DNA of 55,649 nucleotides from Gammaproteobacteria bacterium (lineage in GTDB: Bacteria > Pseudomonadota > Gammaproteobacteria > Steroidobacterales > Steroidobacteraceae). The stretch is from the NCBI GenBank assembly GCA_027315105.1, contig DAHUYP010000047.1, forward strand, positions 1-55,649, read 5' to 3'. A program made the position numbers and the translations under genes. Each line of letters opens with the position of its first letter. The stretch's first letter is position 1. Below the pieces are notes generated by a model. It did no database searches. It was given only the letters and a program-made list of their open reading frames with translations, and was not told the DNA's origin. Below, in pieces: positions 16,639 through 25,215 of the stretch.

Positions 16639-17124
16639 TCATGCGCCGCGCGGCGCGCCTTGCGACGCGCGGGGCCGCTTCTCGAGGCGCACGGCGTCCA
16701 GCACCCCGCGATAGTAGCCGTTTATCCGATCCACCGGCTGGTACCCCTGCCGCTGGTAAAACGCGATCGCGCCGGGATTGTCCGACCGCGCCTCGACGCG
16801 AATACGGCCGATGCCGGCGGTAGCGGCGCACACCTCGAGCCAGGACAACAGCTGCGCCGCGCGGCCGCGCCGGCGCCGCGCCGGATGCACCGCCAGCAGC
16901 GCCAGATGGGCCGCGCTATCGCCGTAGTGCATGATTGCAAACGCGACCACGCGGCCGTGCTCATCGATCGCCGCGACGTTGATCGACGGGTCGCGGACCG
17001 CGCGCTCGACTCGATCGGGCGTCCAGCTCCAGCCCAGTCCGTGCTCGATGTAATCGCGCGACATTTCCGCGATCCGCCGCGCATCGGCGCACGTGGCGAG
17101 CCGCACTTTCGGCACCACGATCAT
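16639..17124 (-). CDS. GNAT-family N-acetyltransferase (RimI-like)
   Basis: A 161-residue acetyl-CoA-dependent acetyltransferase. The GNAT core is visible: the beta4 segment [21 protein letters not shown] with the pyrophosphate-binding Arg/Gly loop, then IRVEARSDNPGAIAFYQRQGYQPV, the typical alpha4-beta6 segment with the conserved Asn and Tyr. Similarity to RimI-type enzymes suggests acetylation of a protein N-terminus or a small amine, but the acceptor cannot be read from sequence. No operon partner is evident; the preceding gene lies 126 bases upstream. Confidence 0.88.
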   Translation of the reverse strand: MIVVPKVRLATCADARRIAEMSRDYIEHGLGWSWTPDRVERAVRDPSINVAAIDEHGRVVAFAIMHYGDSAAHLALLAVHPARRRRGRAAQLLSWLEVCAATAGIGRIRVEARSDNPGAIAFYQRQGYQPVDRINGYYRGVLDAVRLEKRPRASQGAPRGA

Positions 17125-17250
17125 CGATTCGATCGCCCGTCGTCGGCGCTCATCGTCGCGGGCTGCGCCGCACGCAACGGCCGCTCGCCGTACACCGTCA
17201 CCTGCGGACAGATCACCTCTGCTCCCGGCTGCACCTGCAGCCCGCGGTGT

Positions 17251-17643
17251 TCAGGGCGCGGCCACATGCCAGGCGAAACACTGCGCCAGTGCCGGCGGGA
17301 TGCCGGGCGCATGCGCCAGCGCCCAGTCCTTGATCGCCGGCGATGGTGCCGTCCGCGCCGGTGCGTCCCACAACGCCACGAAACGAGTGTGCTCCGGTTC
17401 CCCTGCATAGAAAAGAAACGGCGAGCCCGATACCGGCGTGGACACCCAGATCACGCTCCACTTGCGCATCACCATCGACTCGAGCACCACGACCGAGGGA
17501 ACGCCGAGCTGGCGTGCGACCACCGGCGCCAGCAGGCGCCGCCGCGTCGACGTCAGGGCGCGGTTGACGCCCTCGCACGGCGTCCCCGCCGCCGACATGG
17601 CCGACAGCGCGGTCAGCAGGATGCCCGCGAGCGCGTAGCGCAT
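17251..17643 (-). CDS. Small exported protein, unknown function
   Basis: A 130-residue protein with a signal peptide (MRYALAGILLTALSAMSAAG, cleavage near AAG-TPC). The mature part begins with a Cys, contains LGVPSVVVLESMVMRKWSVIWV and FLFYAGEPEHTRFVALWDA, and has a second Cys near the end (ALAQCFAWHV), so a disulfide is possible. I do not recognise the family. It starts 14 bases after the stop of the lipoate gene in the same direction, which suggests co-transcription. Confidence 0.65.
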   Translation of the reverse strand: MRYALAGILLTALSAMSAAGTPCEGVNRALTSTRRRLLAPVVARQLGVPSVVVLESMVMRKWSVIWVSTPVSGSPFLFYAGEPEHTRFVALWDAPARTAPSPAIKDWALAHAPGIPPALAQCFAWHVAAP

Positions 17644-17657
17644 GCCGCCGCGCCGCT

Positions 17658-19340
17658 TCAACTGCGCGCGAGCCTCGAGATCAGCAGCGGCGCGAGCTCG
17701 GCTCCGACCTGCTGCACGCTCGACCTGCCGCCGATGCTGGCCAGCTGTGTCATCGCCAGTCCCGCGTAGCCGCAGGGATTGATGCGGCGGAAAGGCTCCA
17801 GGTCCATGTCGACGTTGAACGCCAGGCCGTGGTAGCTGCAGCCGCGCCGGATGCGCAGTCCCACACTGGCGAGCTTGCACTCGCCGACATAGACGCCCGG
17901 GGCGCCGGGGCGGCACTCGGCCCGGATTCCCAGGCGCGCCAGGTAGTCGATGACGCTGCGCTCGAGCGCCCCGACCAGATCGCGCACTCCCAATCCGGCG
18001 CGGCGCAGGTCGATCAATGGATAGACCACGAGCTGGCCCGGACCGTGATACGTGACCTGTCCGCCGCGATCGATCTGCACCACCGGAATATCCCCCGGTG
18101 CCAGCACGTGCGAACGATCGGCGTTCATGCCGAGCGTGAAGACCGGATCGTGCTCGAGCAGCCAGATCTCATCGCGAGTTGCCGCGCCGCGCTGCTCGGT
18201 GAAGCGCTGCATCTCGCGCCAGATCGGCTCATACGGCACGCGGCCCAGCCATCGCAGCTCGGGCGCCGCACGCGCCGCCGGACTCAGACCGACATTGTTG
18301 CCGGCGAGCGCCTGCTCGGCGCGGTAGCTGGAGCGTACCAGCGGTCCGGCGACGCATTCGCGAAAGCCCCGCGCCAGCGCCCAGGCCCGATAGCGCTCGA
18401 ACTCCTCGGGAGTGACATATCTGTCGACACTCAGGTGATTGACGGTCGGCCGCAGATACTGGCCGAGGGTCAGGACATCGACCCCGATGACGCGCAGATC
18501 GTCCATGCATTCGACGATCTCCCCGTCGCTCTCGCCGAGACCGAGCATGAGGCTGGTCTTGGTCAGCACCCCCGGCCGGTGCCGCTTGGCGTGGGCGAGC
18601 ACCGCCAGCGTCTGCTCGTAGCCGGCGCGCGCATCGCGCACCGGATGCGTGAGTCGCCTGATCGTCTCCACGTTCTGCGCGAACACGTCCAGCCCCGAAT
18701 CCACCACGCGCTCCACGTCGCGCAGCACGCCCTGGAAATCGGGGGTGAGCGCCTCGACCGCCGTGCCCGCGTTGCGCTGCTTGATCGCACGGATGCAGGC
18801 GGCATAATGCGCCGCGCCGCCGTCGGGCAGATCGTCGCGGTTCACGGACGTCAGTACGACGTACTTGAGCCGCATGCGCGCGACGCTGTCGGCCACATTC
18901 ATGGGCTCGTCGGCGTCGAGCCAGCCGCGAGGATTACCTGTGTCGACCGCGCAGAAGCGGCAGGCGCGCGTGCACACGGCGCCCATGAGCATGATGGTCG
19001 CGGTGCCGGCGTTCCAGCATTCGCCGATGTTCGGACACTTCGCCTCCTCACAGACGGTGGCGAGCCGGTGCTCGCGCACCGTACGGCGCACGAAATCGTA
19101 GCCTTCTCCGGCCGCCAGCGGCGCCCTGAGCCAGCGCGGCTTGCCCGTGGGAGACGCGCGTCCGGCCTCAGCGTGCGCCTTGATGCCGTCCTTGATGGCC
19201 GTAACGCCCTGCGCTGTCCGGTACTTCTGGCCGCTGCGCAGGCCCGCGGCCGGGCTGGTGGCCGGGGTCGCGCTCGCGCCGGCAGCATCCCCGCCCGCAG
19301 CGGCCTCGGCGATGACCGGAATTCCCTTCAGCGTGCTCAT
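17658..19340 (-). CDS. lipA-lipB: Fused lipoyl synthase - octanoyltransferase (LipA-LipB)
   Basis: One uninterrupted 560-residue protein carrying both lipoate biosynthesis enzymes. Residues about 65-347 are lipoyl synthase: auxiliary cluster cysteines C97, C102, C108 ([12 protein letters not shown]), radical-SAM cysteines C123, C127, C130 (CTRACRFC), and the C-terminal RSSY (336-339) whose Ser ligates the auxiliary cluster. Residues about 361-556 are octanoyl-ACP:protein transferase: [12 protein letters not shown] (425-436), catalytic Lys489 in [10 protein letters not shown] and nucleophile Cys523 in NPCG. A linker of roughly 13 residues joins them. All key residues of both enzymes are present, so transfer of octanoate and sulfur insertion could occur in one polypeptide. 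Normally these are separate genes, lipB before lipA; here the order is A then B. The N-terminal 60 residues are a flexible Ala/Gly extension. Confidence 0.95.
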   Translation of the reverse strand: MSTLKGIPVIAEAAAGGDAAGASATPATSPAAGLRSGQKYRTAQGVTAIKDGIKAHAEAGRASPTGKPRWLRAPLAAGEGYDFVRRTVREHRLATVCEEAKCPNIGECWNAGTATIMLMGAVCTRACRFCAVDTGNPRGWLDADEPMNVADSVARMRLKYVVLTSVNRDDLPDGGAAHYAACIRAIKQRNAGTAVEALTPDFQGVLRDVERVVDSGLDVFAQNVETIRRLTHPVRDARAGYEQTLAVLAHAKRHRPGVLTKTSLMLGLGESDGEIVECMDDLRVIGVDVLTLGQYLRPTVNHLSVDRYVTPEEFERYRAWALARGFRECVAGPLVRSSYRAEQALAGNNVGLSPAARAAPELRWLGRVPYEPIWREMQRFTEQRGAATRDEIWLLEHDPVFTLGMNADRSHVLAPGDIPVVQIDRGGQVTYHGPGQLVVYPLIDLRRAGLGVRDLVGALERSVIDYLARLGIRAECRPGAPGVYVGECKLASVGLRIRRGCSYHGLAFNVDMDLEPFRRINPCGYAGLAMTQLASIGGRSSVQQVGAELAPLLISRLARS

Positions 19341-19491
19341 GGGGGTCTGGGGCTTGGGACCTGCGGGGTGCGCAAACGCATGGGCGCAGCCATACGAACG
19401 CCTGCGCGACCCGGGCCAATCTTAACGGAAGATCGCCGGGAGCGCCCGGGCCGCGGGTGAGCGGCGCCATCGCGGCGCTGCCAGGCCGGCA

Positions 19492-20148
19492 TCACTGCAG
19501 AGCCGCGAGGCGCTCGACGGTGCCGACGTCGCTCCACAGGCCGCCGTACAGCTGACCCCGCAGCCGGCGGGCCGCGATCGCGCGCTTGAGCAGCGGCAGC
19601 AGGGGAAACTTGCCGGGACTGCAGCCCTCGAACAACTCGGGCCGGTACAGCCCGATCCCCGCGTAGGTCCAGCGCGGGCTGCCCTGTTCCAGGACCAGGC
19701 CGTCGTCGAGTGCGAAGTCGCCGTGCGGGTGATGGCTGGGATTGCTCACCAGCACCAGCTGCGCCAGCGCCTCGGGCGCAATCTGCAGCGCAGAGTAGTC
19801 GAGCTCGGTGAATACATCGGCATTGACGACCAGGAACGGCGCCGGTCCCAGCCACGGCAGCGCCTGGAAGATGCCGCCTCCGGTCTCCAGCGCCTCGCCG
19901 CCCTCGTCGCTGTAACGGATGCGCAGACTCCACTGCGCCCCATCGCCCAGTGCGGCGGCGATGCGCTCGCCGAGCCAGGCGAGGTTGATGACCACCTGCT
20001 TGACTCCCAGCCGCGAGAGCTTTTCGAGGTGATGCACGATCAACGGCTTGCCGCGCACGCACAGCAGTGGCTTGGGCGTGCGGTCCGTCAGCGGACGCAG
20101 CCGCTCGCCGCGGCCCGCGGCCAGCACCATTGCGCGCTCGATCTTCAT
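19492..20148 (-). CDS. murU: N-acetylmuramate alpha-1-phosphate uridylyltransferase
   Basis: Sugar-1-phosphate nucleotidyltransferase of 218 residues. The N-terminus has the nucleotide-binding signature MVLAAGRGERLRPLTDRTPK, followed by LEKLSRLGVKQVVINLAWLG and VVNADVFTELD, the metal-binding Asp motif. It converts MurNAc-1-phosphate and UTP to UDP-MurNAc in the AmgK-MurU recycling shortcut, which bypasses de novo MurA synthesis and is known to give intrinsic fosfomycin tolerance. The ATG at 20148 overlaps the amgK stop as ATGA; the open frame upstream of it is only an overlap with amgK. The specific assignment rests on that linkage. Confidence 0.92.
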   Translation of the reverse strand: MKIERAMVLAAGRGERLRPLTDRTPKPLLCVRGKPLIVHHLEKLSRLGVKQVVINLAWLGERIAAALGDGAQWSLRIRYSDEGGEALETGGGIFQALPWLGPAPFLVVNADVFTELDYSALQIAPEALAQLVLVSNPSHHPHGDFALDDGLVLEQGSPRWTYAGIGLYRPELFEGCSPGKFPLLPLLKRAIAARRLRGQLYGGLWSDVGTVERLAALQ

Positions 20149-21203
20149 GCTCCCCCGGCGCTGCGCGCAGCCGCATCGGCCAGCGAGCGCTCGTTGGCCG
20201 CGGCAAACGCCGGCCACACGCGCCGCTCGAGCCATTGCGTGAAAGCGCTGAGCTCGGGGAACCGGCCCGCCGCATCGCGCACGTACGCCAGCGTACGCGG
20301 CAGGTCGGGCAGGTAGCCGCTCTTGCCATCGCGGTACCACAGGCGCGCGAAGATGCCGAGCACCTTGATGTGCCGCTGCAGCCCGATCAGGTCGAACCAG
20401 CGCAGGAATTCCTGCTCGCTCGCGCCCGCGAGCCCGCCCGCACCCTGCAGCCGCGTGCGATAGTCGCGCACCCATCGCTCCACCCGGGCGCGCGGCCATT
20501 CGATGTAGCAATCCTTGAGCAGCGACGCCAGGTCGTAGCCGACCGGACCCGCGAGGGCATCCTGGAAGTCGATGACGCCCGGGTTGCCCTTGGCCAGGAA
20601 CATCAGATTGCGCGAGTGATAGTCGCGATGCACGAACACCACGGGCTGTGCCAGCGCCTCGATGGTCAGGAACTCGAAGCTGCGCGCGATGATGTCCCGA
20701 TCATCGTCATCGAGGCTCAGCCGCAGATGACGAGCGCAGAACCATTCCGGCATCAGCTGCAGCTCGCGCTCGAGCGCGGCGCGATCGTACGGCGGCAGCT
20801 GCCCGATGAGCTCGCGGCCCCGCACCTGGATGCGCAGCAGCGCCTGCAGCGCGTCGCCGTAGAGCGCATCCGGGTCGGTCCCTGCCCGCAGCCGCGACAG
20901 ATAGGGTACCGAACCCAGGTCTTCGAGCAGCACCAGGCCGCGCGCATGATCCACCGCATCGACGTGCGGCACGTGCACGCCGCAGCGCTCCAGCAGTGCG
21001 CCGATCCGCAGGAACGGGCCGATGTCCTCCTTGTCGGGCGGCGCATCCATCACCACGCGCGTCGCGCCGCTCTCGTTCCAGACGCGGAAATAGCGCCGGA
21101 AGCTGGCATCGGCCGACGCCGGCTCGAGCCTGGCCGCACGAAATGCCAGCTCGCTGCCCAGCCATTGCCAGATCTGCCGGATGCGCGCGTCGCCGTCTGT
21201 CAT
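20145..21203 (-). CDS. amgK: N-acetylmuramate/N-acetylglucosamine anomeric kinase
   Basis: Kinase of the aminoglycoside phosphotransferase fold, 352 residues. The catalytic loop is FVHRDYHSRNLMF (HxDxxxxN) and the metal site is VIDFQDALAGPVGYDLASLL, with the QDA form usual in AmgK rather than in resistance enzymes. It phosphorylates MurNAc at the anomeric carbon, providing the substrate for MurU, encoded next with a four-base overlap. The pair lies divergent from lptD, the same arrangement as in pseudomonads. A probable promoter lies in the shared 80-base region. Confidence 0.93.
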   Translation of the reverse strand: MTDGDARIRQIWQWLGSELAFRAARLEPASADASFRRYFRVWNESGATRVVMDAPPDKEDIGPFLRIGALLERCGVHVPHVDAVDHARGLVLLEDLGSVPYLSRLRAGTDPDALYGDALQALLRIQVRGRELIGQLPPYDRAALERELQLMPEWFCARHLRLSLDDDDRDIIARSFEFLTIEALAQPVVFVHRDYHSRNLMFLAKGNPGVIDFQDALAGPVGYDLASLLKDCYIEWPRARVERWVRDYRTRLQGAGGLAGASEQEFLRWFDLIGLQRHIKVLGIFARLWYRDGKSGYLPDLPRTLAYVRDAAGRFPELSAFTQWLERRVWPAFAAANERSLADAAARSAGGA

Positions 21204-21265
21204 GGAAGCGGTAGTCCCTCGAAGGATGCTGCCGCTCGGGCGAGACCGCGGCCACAGCTTGAGTC

Positions 21266-21273
21266 ATTATAAT
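21266..21273. promoter_or_regulatory. Overlapping divergent -10 elements for lptD and amgK
   Basis: The octamer ATTATAAT contains TATAAT on the plus strand (21268-21273) and TATAAT on the minus strand (21271-21266). The plus-strand copy ends only ten bases before the lptD ATG (21284), so transcription would begin about 3-5 bases before the start codon, giving a leaderless or near-leaderless mRNA. The minus-strand copy would give amgK a leader of about 55 bases. No good -35 is visible in either direction. Confidence 0.55.
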
Positions 21274-21283
21274 AAGTGCCCAC

Positions 21284-23863
21284 ATGATTGCTCCCTCGCC
21301 TCTGCGCGCGCTTTTGGGTGCAGCGCTTTGCTGCGCACCGGTGCTCGCATCGGTGGCCGCGGACGCTTCGGGCGCCTCGCAGCCGCCCGCCGCGCCAGCG
21401 CCCGCGGCGGGGGTGACCGGGATTCCCGTCACCGGGCTGTTCGTCGACGCGCCCTGCGCGGCGTCGGCAGGCGCCGATGCGCCGATGCTGCTTGCCGCGG
21501 CGGCACCACCCGGCGGCGGCAGCTCCGGCGCCCCGGCGCCCGAAGCCGCCGGCTCGCCGGCCGCCGTGCCGGGCAACCTGCACCGGCACGCGTTCAAGCT
21601 CACGGGCGACGTCACCACCGACTCCGACCACCTCACCAGCCTCGCCGACGGCCAAACGGTGCTCACGGGCGACGTCGATGTGCACATGGGAGAGCGCGAG
21701 ATGCAGGCCGACCGGCTGATCTACGACCGCAATACCAACAGCATGAATGTCAGCGGCCAGGTCCGCTTCCACGATCCGACCGTGCAGGTCCAGGGGGATA
21801 CCGGGCACTACGGCGACGACGGCGCGCTGTTCAGCCACGCCCAATTCCAGTTCCTGAAGCTGCCCGGCTACGGCGCCGCCGACCAGATCTCGATGACCCC
21901 CGACAACGTCGTCACCCTGCACAACGTGACCTACACCACCTGCCCGCGGCCGCGCGCCGACTGGATGCTGCACGCGCGCGAGCTGCAGCTGGACAGCAAC
22001 GCCGGCGTGGGCGTCGGCCGCGGCGCGGTGGTGGACTTCCAGGGCATACCGATCATCTATCTGCCCTGGATCTCCTTTCCGTTGAGCGAGGCGCGCAAGA
22101 GCGGCTTCCTGTTCCCGGAATTCAGCACCTCCAGCCTCAACGGCGTGGAGGTGGCCACGCCCTACTACTGGAACATTGCACCGGACCAGGACGCGACCAT
22201 CACGCCGACCTATTACTCGCTGCGCGGCCTCGACCTGGGCGCCCAGTATCGCTTCCTGAGCGAGCGCAACGCCGGCAGCATCGACGCCGATTATCTCTAT
22301 CACGACCAGGCGTACCTGCTGGAGCAAAAGCAGTTCTACGGCAACGATCCCGGCTTCGTGCCCAACGCGCAGCGCGGCTATCTGCGGCTGCTCGACCGCC
22401 TGCAGCTCGGCGGCAACACGCGCCTGGACACCCACATCGAGGGCGTCAGCGATACCGAGTATTTCGAGGACTTCAGCCAGGGTTCGCAGTCCACCGCCAC
22501 GCCGTTCCTGGCCCGCGACATCGCGCTGGTCCACCGCGACGACATCTGGAATCTGCGTGCCGAGACGCTGGGTTTCCAGACCCTGGACAACACGCTGCCC
22601 GATTACGAGCACCCCTACATGCAGCTGCCGCGCCTGAACGCCGACGCGTTGTGGTCGCCGCAGAACTTGTCGGCGCTCACCTTCGGCTTCAACAACGAAC
22701 TGGTGAACTTCTCGCGCGACTGCCACATGGCGCCTGGCAACCTCCCCGCCGGCTCCTCGTTCCTGTGCCCGCCGGGCGCCGGGCTCAGCGGCTGGCGGTT
22801 CGATGCCAAGCCGCAGGTCGGCCTGGACATCTCCGCGCCCGGCTATTTCTTCCGCCCCAATGTCGCCTGGGAGTACACCCAGTACCAGCTGCGCGACGCC
22901 CCCGTTCCGGACAATACTCCGCAGCGCAGCCTGCCGATCGTCAGCGTCGATACCGGGCTCGAATTCGAACGCCCCACCGGCACCAACGGCGTGCGCACCA
23001 CGACGCTCGAGCCACGGGTCATGTACGTCTACATCCCCTACCGCGATCAGAGCCAGCTGCCCATCTTCGATACCGCGAGTCCCGACCTGAATCTGATCGA
23101 AATGTTCCAGCCGAACCGGTACGTCGGCGTTGACCGGATCGGCGACGCCAACCAGCTCACGATGGGTCTCACGAGCCAGACGTTCGAAACCGCCAGCGGC
23201 GTGCGCTACCTGAGCGCCACCATCGGACAGAGCCTGTATTTGCAGGCGCCGCGGGTCAACCTGCTGTCGCCGCTCACGCCGCAGCTGCCGCCGCAGTTCG
23301 CGCTGCCGGATGCGGCGGGGATCGCCGGCACCACCACCTCGAGCCTGATCGCCGAGACCAATCTGACCGCCTACAAGAACTGGAACCTGCAGGTCAACGT
23401 CGCCTCCAATCCGGCCGTGACACGGACGGAGGAGGCCGAGGTGGTCCTGCAGTATCTGGCCAGCGCCAGGCAGGTGGCCAATCTGAGTTATCGGTACCTG
23501 TACGGCCAGATGCAACAGATCGACGGTTCGGAAGCCTGGAAGATCGACGGTCATTGGGAGCTTTATGCGCGGGCGGTCTTCTCGATGTTCCGCAGCCCGG
23601 CAACGGCAATCATGCCGGCCGTCAATCCCTCATGGATCGAGGACTTCGCAGGGTTTCAGTATCGCGGCGCCTGCTGGAGCATTCGGGTCGTGGCGCAGCG
23701 CGCGGTAACCACCCGTACCGGCCAACAGGACTCGGGGGTGTCGCTGCAGCTGGAACTCACGGGCCTGTCCAATGTCGGAAGTGGAGTCGGTACCGGGAGC
23801 GGGCTCACCACTTTCCTTGAACAGTCGATTCGCGGATACTCCGCCACCGCCCCAAAACCCTAG
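21284..23863 (+). CDS. lptD: LPS-assembly protein LptD
   Basis: Outer-membrane LPS translocon, 859 residues. A signal peptide (residues 1-25) and an Ala/Pro-rich spacer precede the periplasmic OstA/LptA-like domain (FKLTGDVTTDSDHLTSLADG, TVLTGDVDVHMGEREMQAD). The C-terminal two thirds is the 26-strand barrel, with the family segments WISFPLSEARKSGFLFPE and ATPYYWNIAPDQDATITPTY. Cysteines C58, C220 and C797 match the positions of E. coli disulfide residues, but the paired Cys-Cys at the barrel end is a single one here (RGACWSIR). Two further cysteines lie in a barrel loop. No Shine-Dalgarno sequence precedes the ATG. SurA, its folding chaperone, is encoded next. Confidence 0.96.
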   Translation: MIAPSPLRALLGAALCCAPVLASVAADASGASQPPAAPAPAAGVTGIPVTGLFVDAPCAASAGADAPMLLAAAAPPGGGSSGAPAPEAAGSPAAVPGNLHRHAFKLTGDVTTDSDHLTSLADGQTVLTGDVDVHMGEREMQADRLIYDRNTNSMNVSGQVRFHDPTVQVQGDTGHYGDDGALFSHAQFQFLKLPGYGAADQISMTPDNVVTLHNVTYTTCPRPRADWMLHARELQLDSNAGVGVGRGAVVDFQGIPIIYLPWISFPLSEARKSGFLFPEFSTSSLNGVEVATPYYWNIAPDQDATITPTYYSLRGLDLGAQYRFLSERNAGSIDADYLYHDQAYLLEQKQFYGNDPGFVPNAQRGYLRLLDRLQLGGNTRLDTHIEGVSDTEYFEDFSQGSQSTATPFLARDIALVHRDDIWNLRAETLGFQTLDNTLPDYEHPYMQLPRLNADALWSPQNLSALTFGFNNELVNFSRDCHMAPGNLPAGSSFLCPPGAGLSGWRFDAKPQVGLDISAPGYFFRPNVAWEYTQYQLRDAPVPDNTPQRSLPIVSVDTGLEFERPTGTNGVRTTTLEPRVMYVYIPYRDQSQLPIFDTASPDLNLIEMFQPNRYVGVDRIGDANQLTMGLTSQTFETASGVRYLSATIGQSLYLQAPRVNLLSPLTPQLPPQFALPDAAGIAGTTTSSLIAETNLTAYKNWNLQVNVASNPAVTRTEEAEVVLQYLASARQVANLSYRYLYGQMQQIDGSEAWKIDGHWELYARAVFSMFRSPATAIMPAVNPSWIEDFAGFQYRGACWSIRVVAQRAVTTRTGQQDSGVSLQLELTGLSNVGSGVGTGSGLTTFLEQSIRGYSATAPKP

Positions 23864-23898
23864 AACCTGCATAAGCCGTTGGATCGAAAGAGAATTTG

Positions 23899-25215
23899 AT
23901 GCGTTGCCGCCTGAATATCGCGATCGTGTCCTTGAGTCTCCTGGCGCTCGCCTCCGAACCACCGGCCCTGCGCGCCAAGGAGATCTCGAGCCGCGGCCAG
24001 CTGCTCGATACGGTCGTGGCGGTGGTGAACGACGGCGTGGTGCTCGAGAGCGAGTTGGAGGAGCAGACGCGCGAGATCGAGGCGCGCCTGCGCAGCCAGC
24101 GCGTGGCTTTGCCGCCCGAGAAGGTGATCCGAGGCCAGGTGCTCGACCGCCTGGTGCTCGAGGAGATCCAGGCGCAGCGCGCCGACCGTGCCGGCATCAA
24201 GGTGTCCGACGAGCAGGTGAATGGCGCGCTGGCCGACATCGCCAGGCGCCAGAACCTGACCCTGGAGCAGCTGCCCGAGAAACTGGCTGCCGACGGCATG
24301 GACTACACCGAATACCGCACCGAGCTCAGGCGCGAGATCGCACGCCAGCTGCTGCGCCAGCGCGACGTCGTGCAGCGCATCGTCGTCACCCCGCGCGAGC
24401 TCGACCAGTACATGGCGAACGAGAAGCGCACGGCCTCGGCCGCCAACGAATACAACGTCTCGCACATCCTGATCGCCGTGGCGCAGGATGCCAAGCCGGC
24501 GCAGTTGGCGCAGGCCAACAAGCTCGCGCATGACATCGCCGAGCGTGCGCGCGCCGGGGAAGACTTCGGCAAGCTAGCGATCACCTACTCGCAGAGCGAA
24601 TCCGCCCTCGAAGGCGGCTCGCTGGGCTGGCGCAAGGGCACCGAGCTGCCGACATTCCTGGCCGATGTGATCGGCCACATGAAGCCCGGCGATGTCAGCG
24701 ACGTGCTGCAGACTCCCAGCGGCTACCATGTCATCAGGCTCAACGAGATGCGGGCTGCCGGCGGCCCGCAGATCGTGCAGCAGGTGCACCTGCGCCATAT
24801 CCTGGTCAAGCCGACCGAGATCGAGGACGACGCCACCGTGAAACAGAAGCTCTCGCGCTGGCGCGAGCAGATCGTCTCCGGCAAGGAGGACTTCGCCGTG
24901 CTCGCCAAGACCTACTCGCAGGATCCGGGCTCGGCCATCAACGGCGGCGACCTGGGCTGGACCGAGCCGAGCGTCTTCGTGCCGGAATTCGCCGGTGTGG
25001 CCGAGACCCTCAGGGACAGCGAGATCAGCCAGCCGTTCCGCACCCAGTACGGCTGGCATATCATGCAGATGCTCGGACATCGTAATTTCGACAATTCGCA
25101 AGAGGCCGCACGCGAGCGCGCGTACCAGGCGTTGCGCGACAGCCGGGTCGAGGAAGCGACCGAGGTCTGGCTGCAAAAGATCCGCGACGAGTCCTACGTC
25201 GAGCTGCGACTCTGA
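23899..25215 (+). CDS. surA: Periplasmic chaperone/peptidyl-prolyl isomerase SurA
   Basis: Folding factor for outer-membrane proteins, including LptD. The 438-residue precursor has a signal peptide (to about residue 27), the N-terminal SurA chaperone domain (LLDTVVAVVNDGVVLESELEEQ in part) and two parvulin domains: first EYNVSHILIAVAQ to GYHVIRLNEM, second QVHLRHILVKPTE to GWHIMQMLGHR. The ATG at 23899 has AAAGAG upstream; a TTG one codon earlier is possible. It lies 35 bases after lptD. Its TGA at 25213-25215 overlaps the apparent CTG start of pdxA. Confidence 0.96.
   Translation: MRCRLNIAIVSLSLLALASEPPALRAKEISSRGQLLDTVVAVVNDGVVLESELEEQTREIEARLRSQRVALPPEKVIRGQVLDRLVLEEIQAQRADRAGIKVSDEQVNGALADIARRQNLTLEQLPEKLAADGMDYTEYRTELRREIARQLLRQRDVVQRIVVTPRELDQYMANEKRTASAANEYNVSHILIAVAQDAKPAQLAQANKLAHDIAERARAGEDFGKLAITYSQSESALEGGSLGWRKGTELPTFLADVIGHMKPGDVSDVLQTPSGYHVIRLNEMRAAGGPQIVQQVHLRHILVKPTEIEDDATVKQKLSRWREQIVSGKEDFAVLAKTYSQDPGSAINGGDLGWTEPSVFVPEFAGVAETLRDSEISQPFRTQYGWHIMQMLGHRNFDNSQEAARERAYQALRDSRVEEATEVWLQKIRDESYVELRL

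Noticed and set aside
17121..17408. Minus-strand frame between the exported protein and the acetyltransferase
   Set aside because: It overlaps the exported protein gene in another frame; its Arg-rich composition fits a shadow.
20149..20511. N-terminal extension of murU
   Set aside because: The frame runs into amgK in another phase and its residues are unlike any nucleotidyltransferase. The ATGA overlap at 20145-20148 marks the true start.
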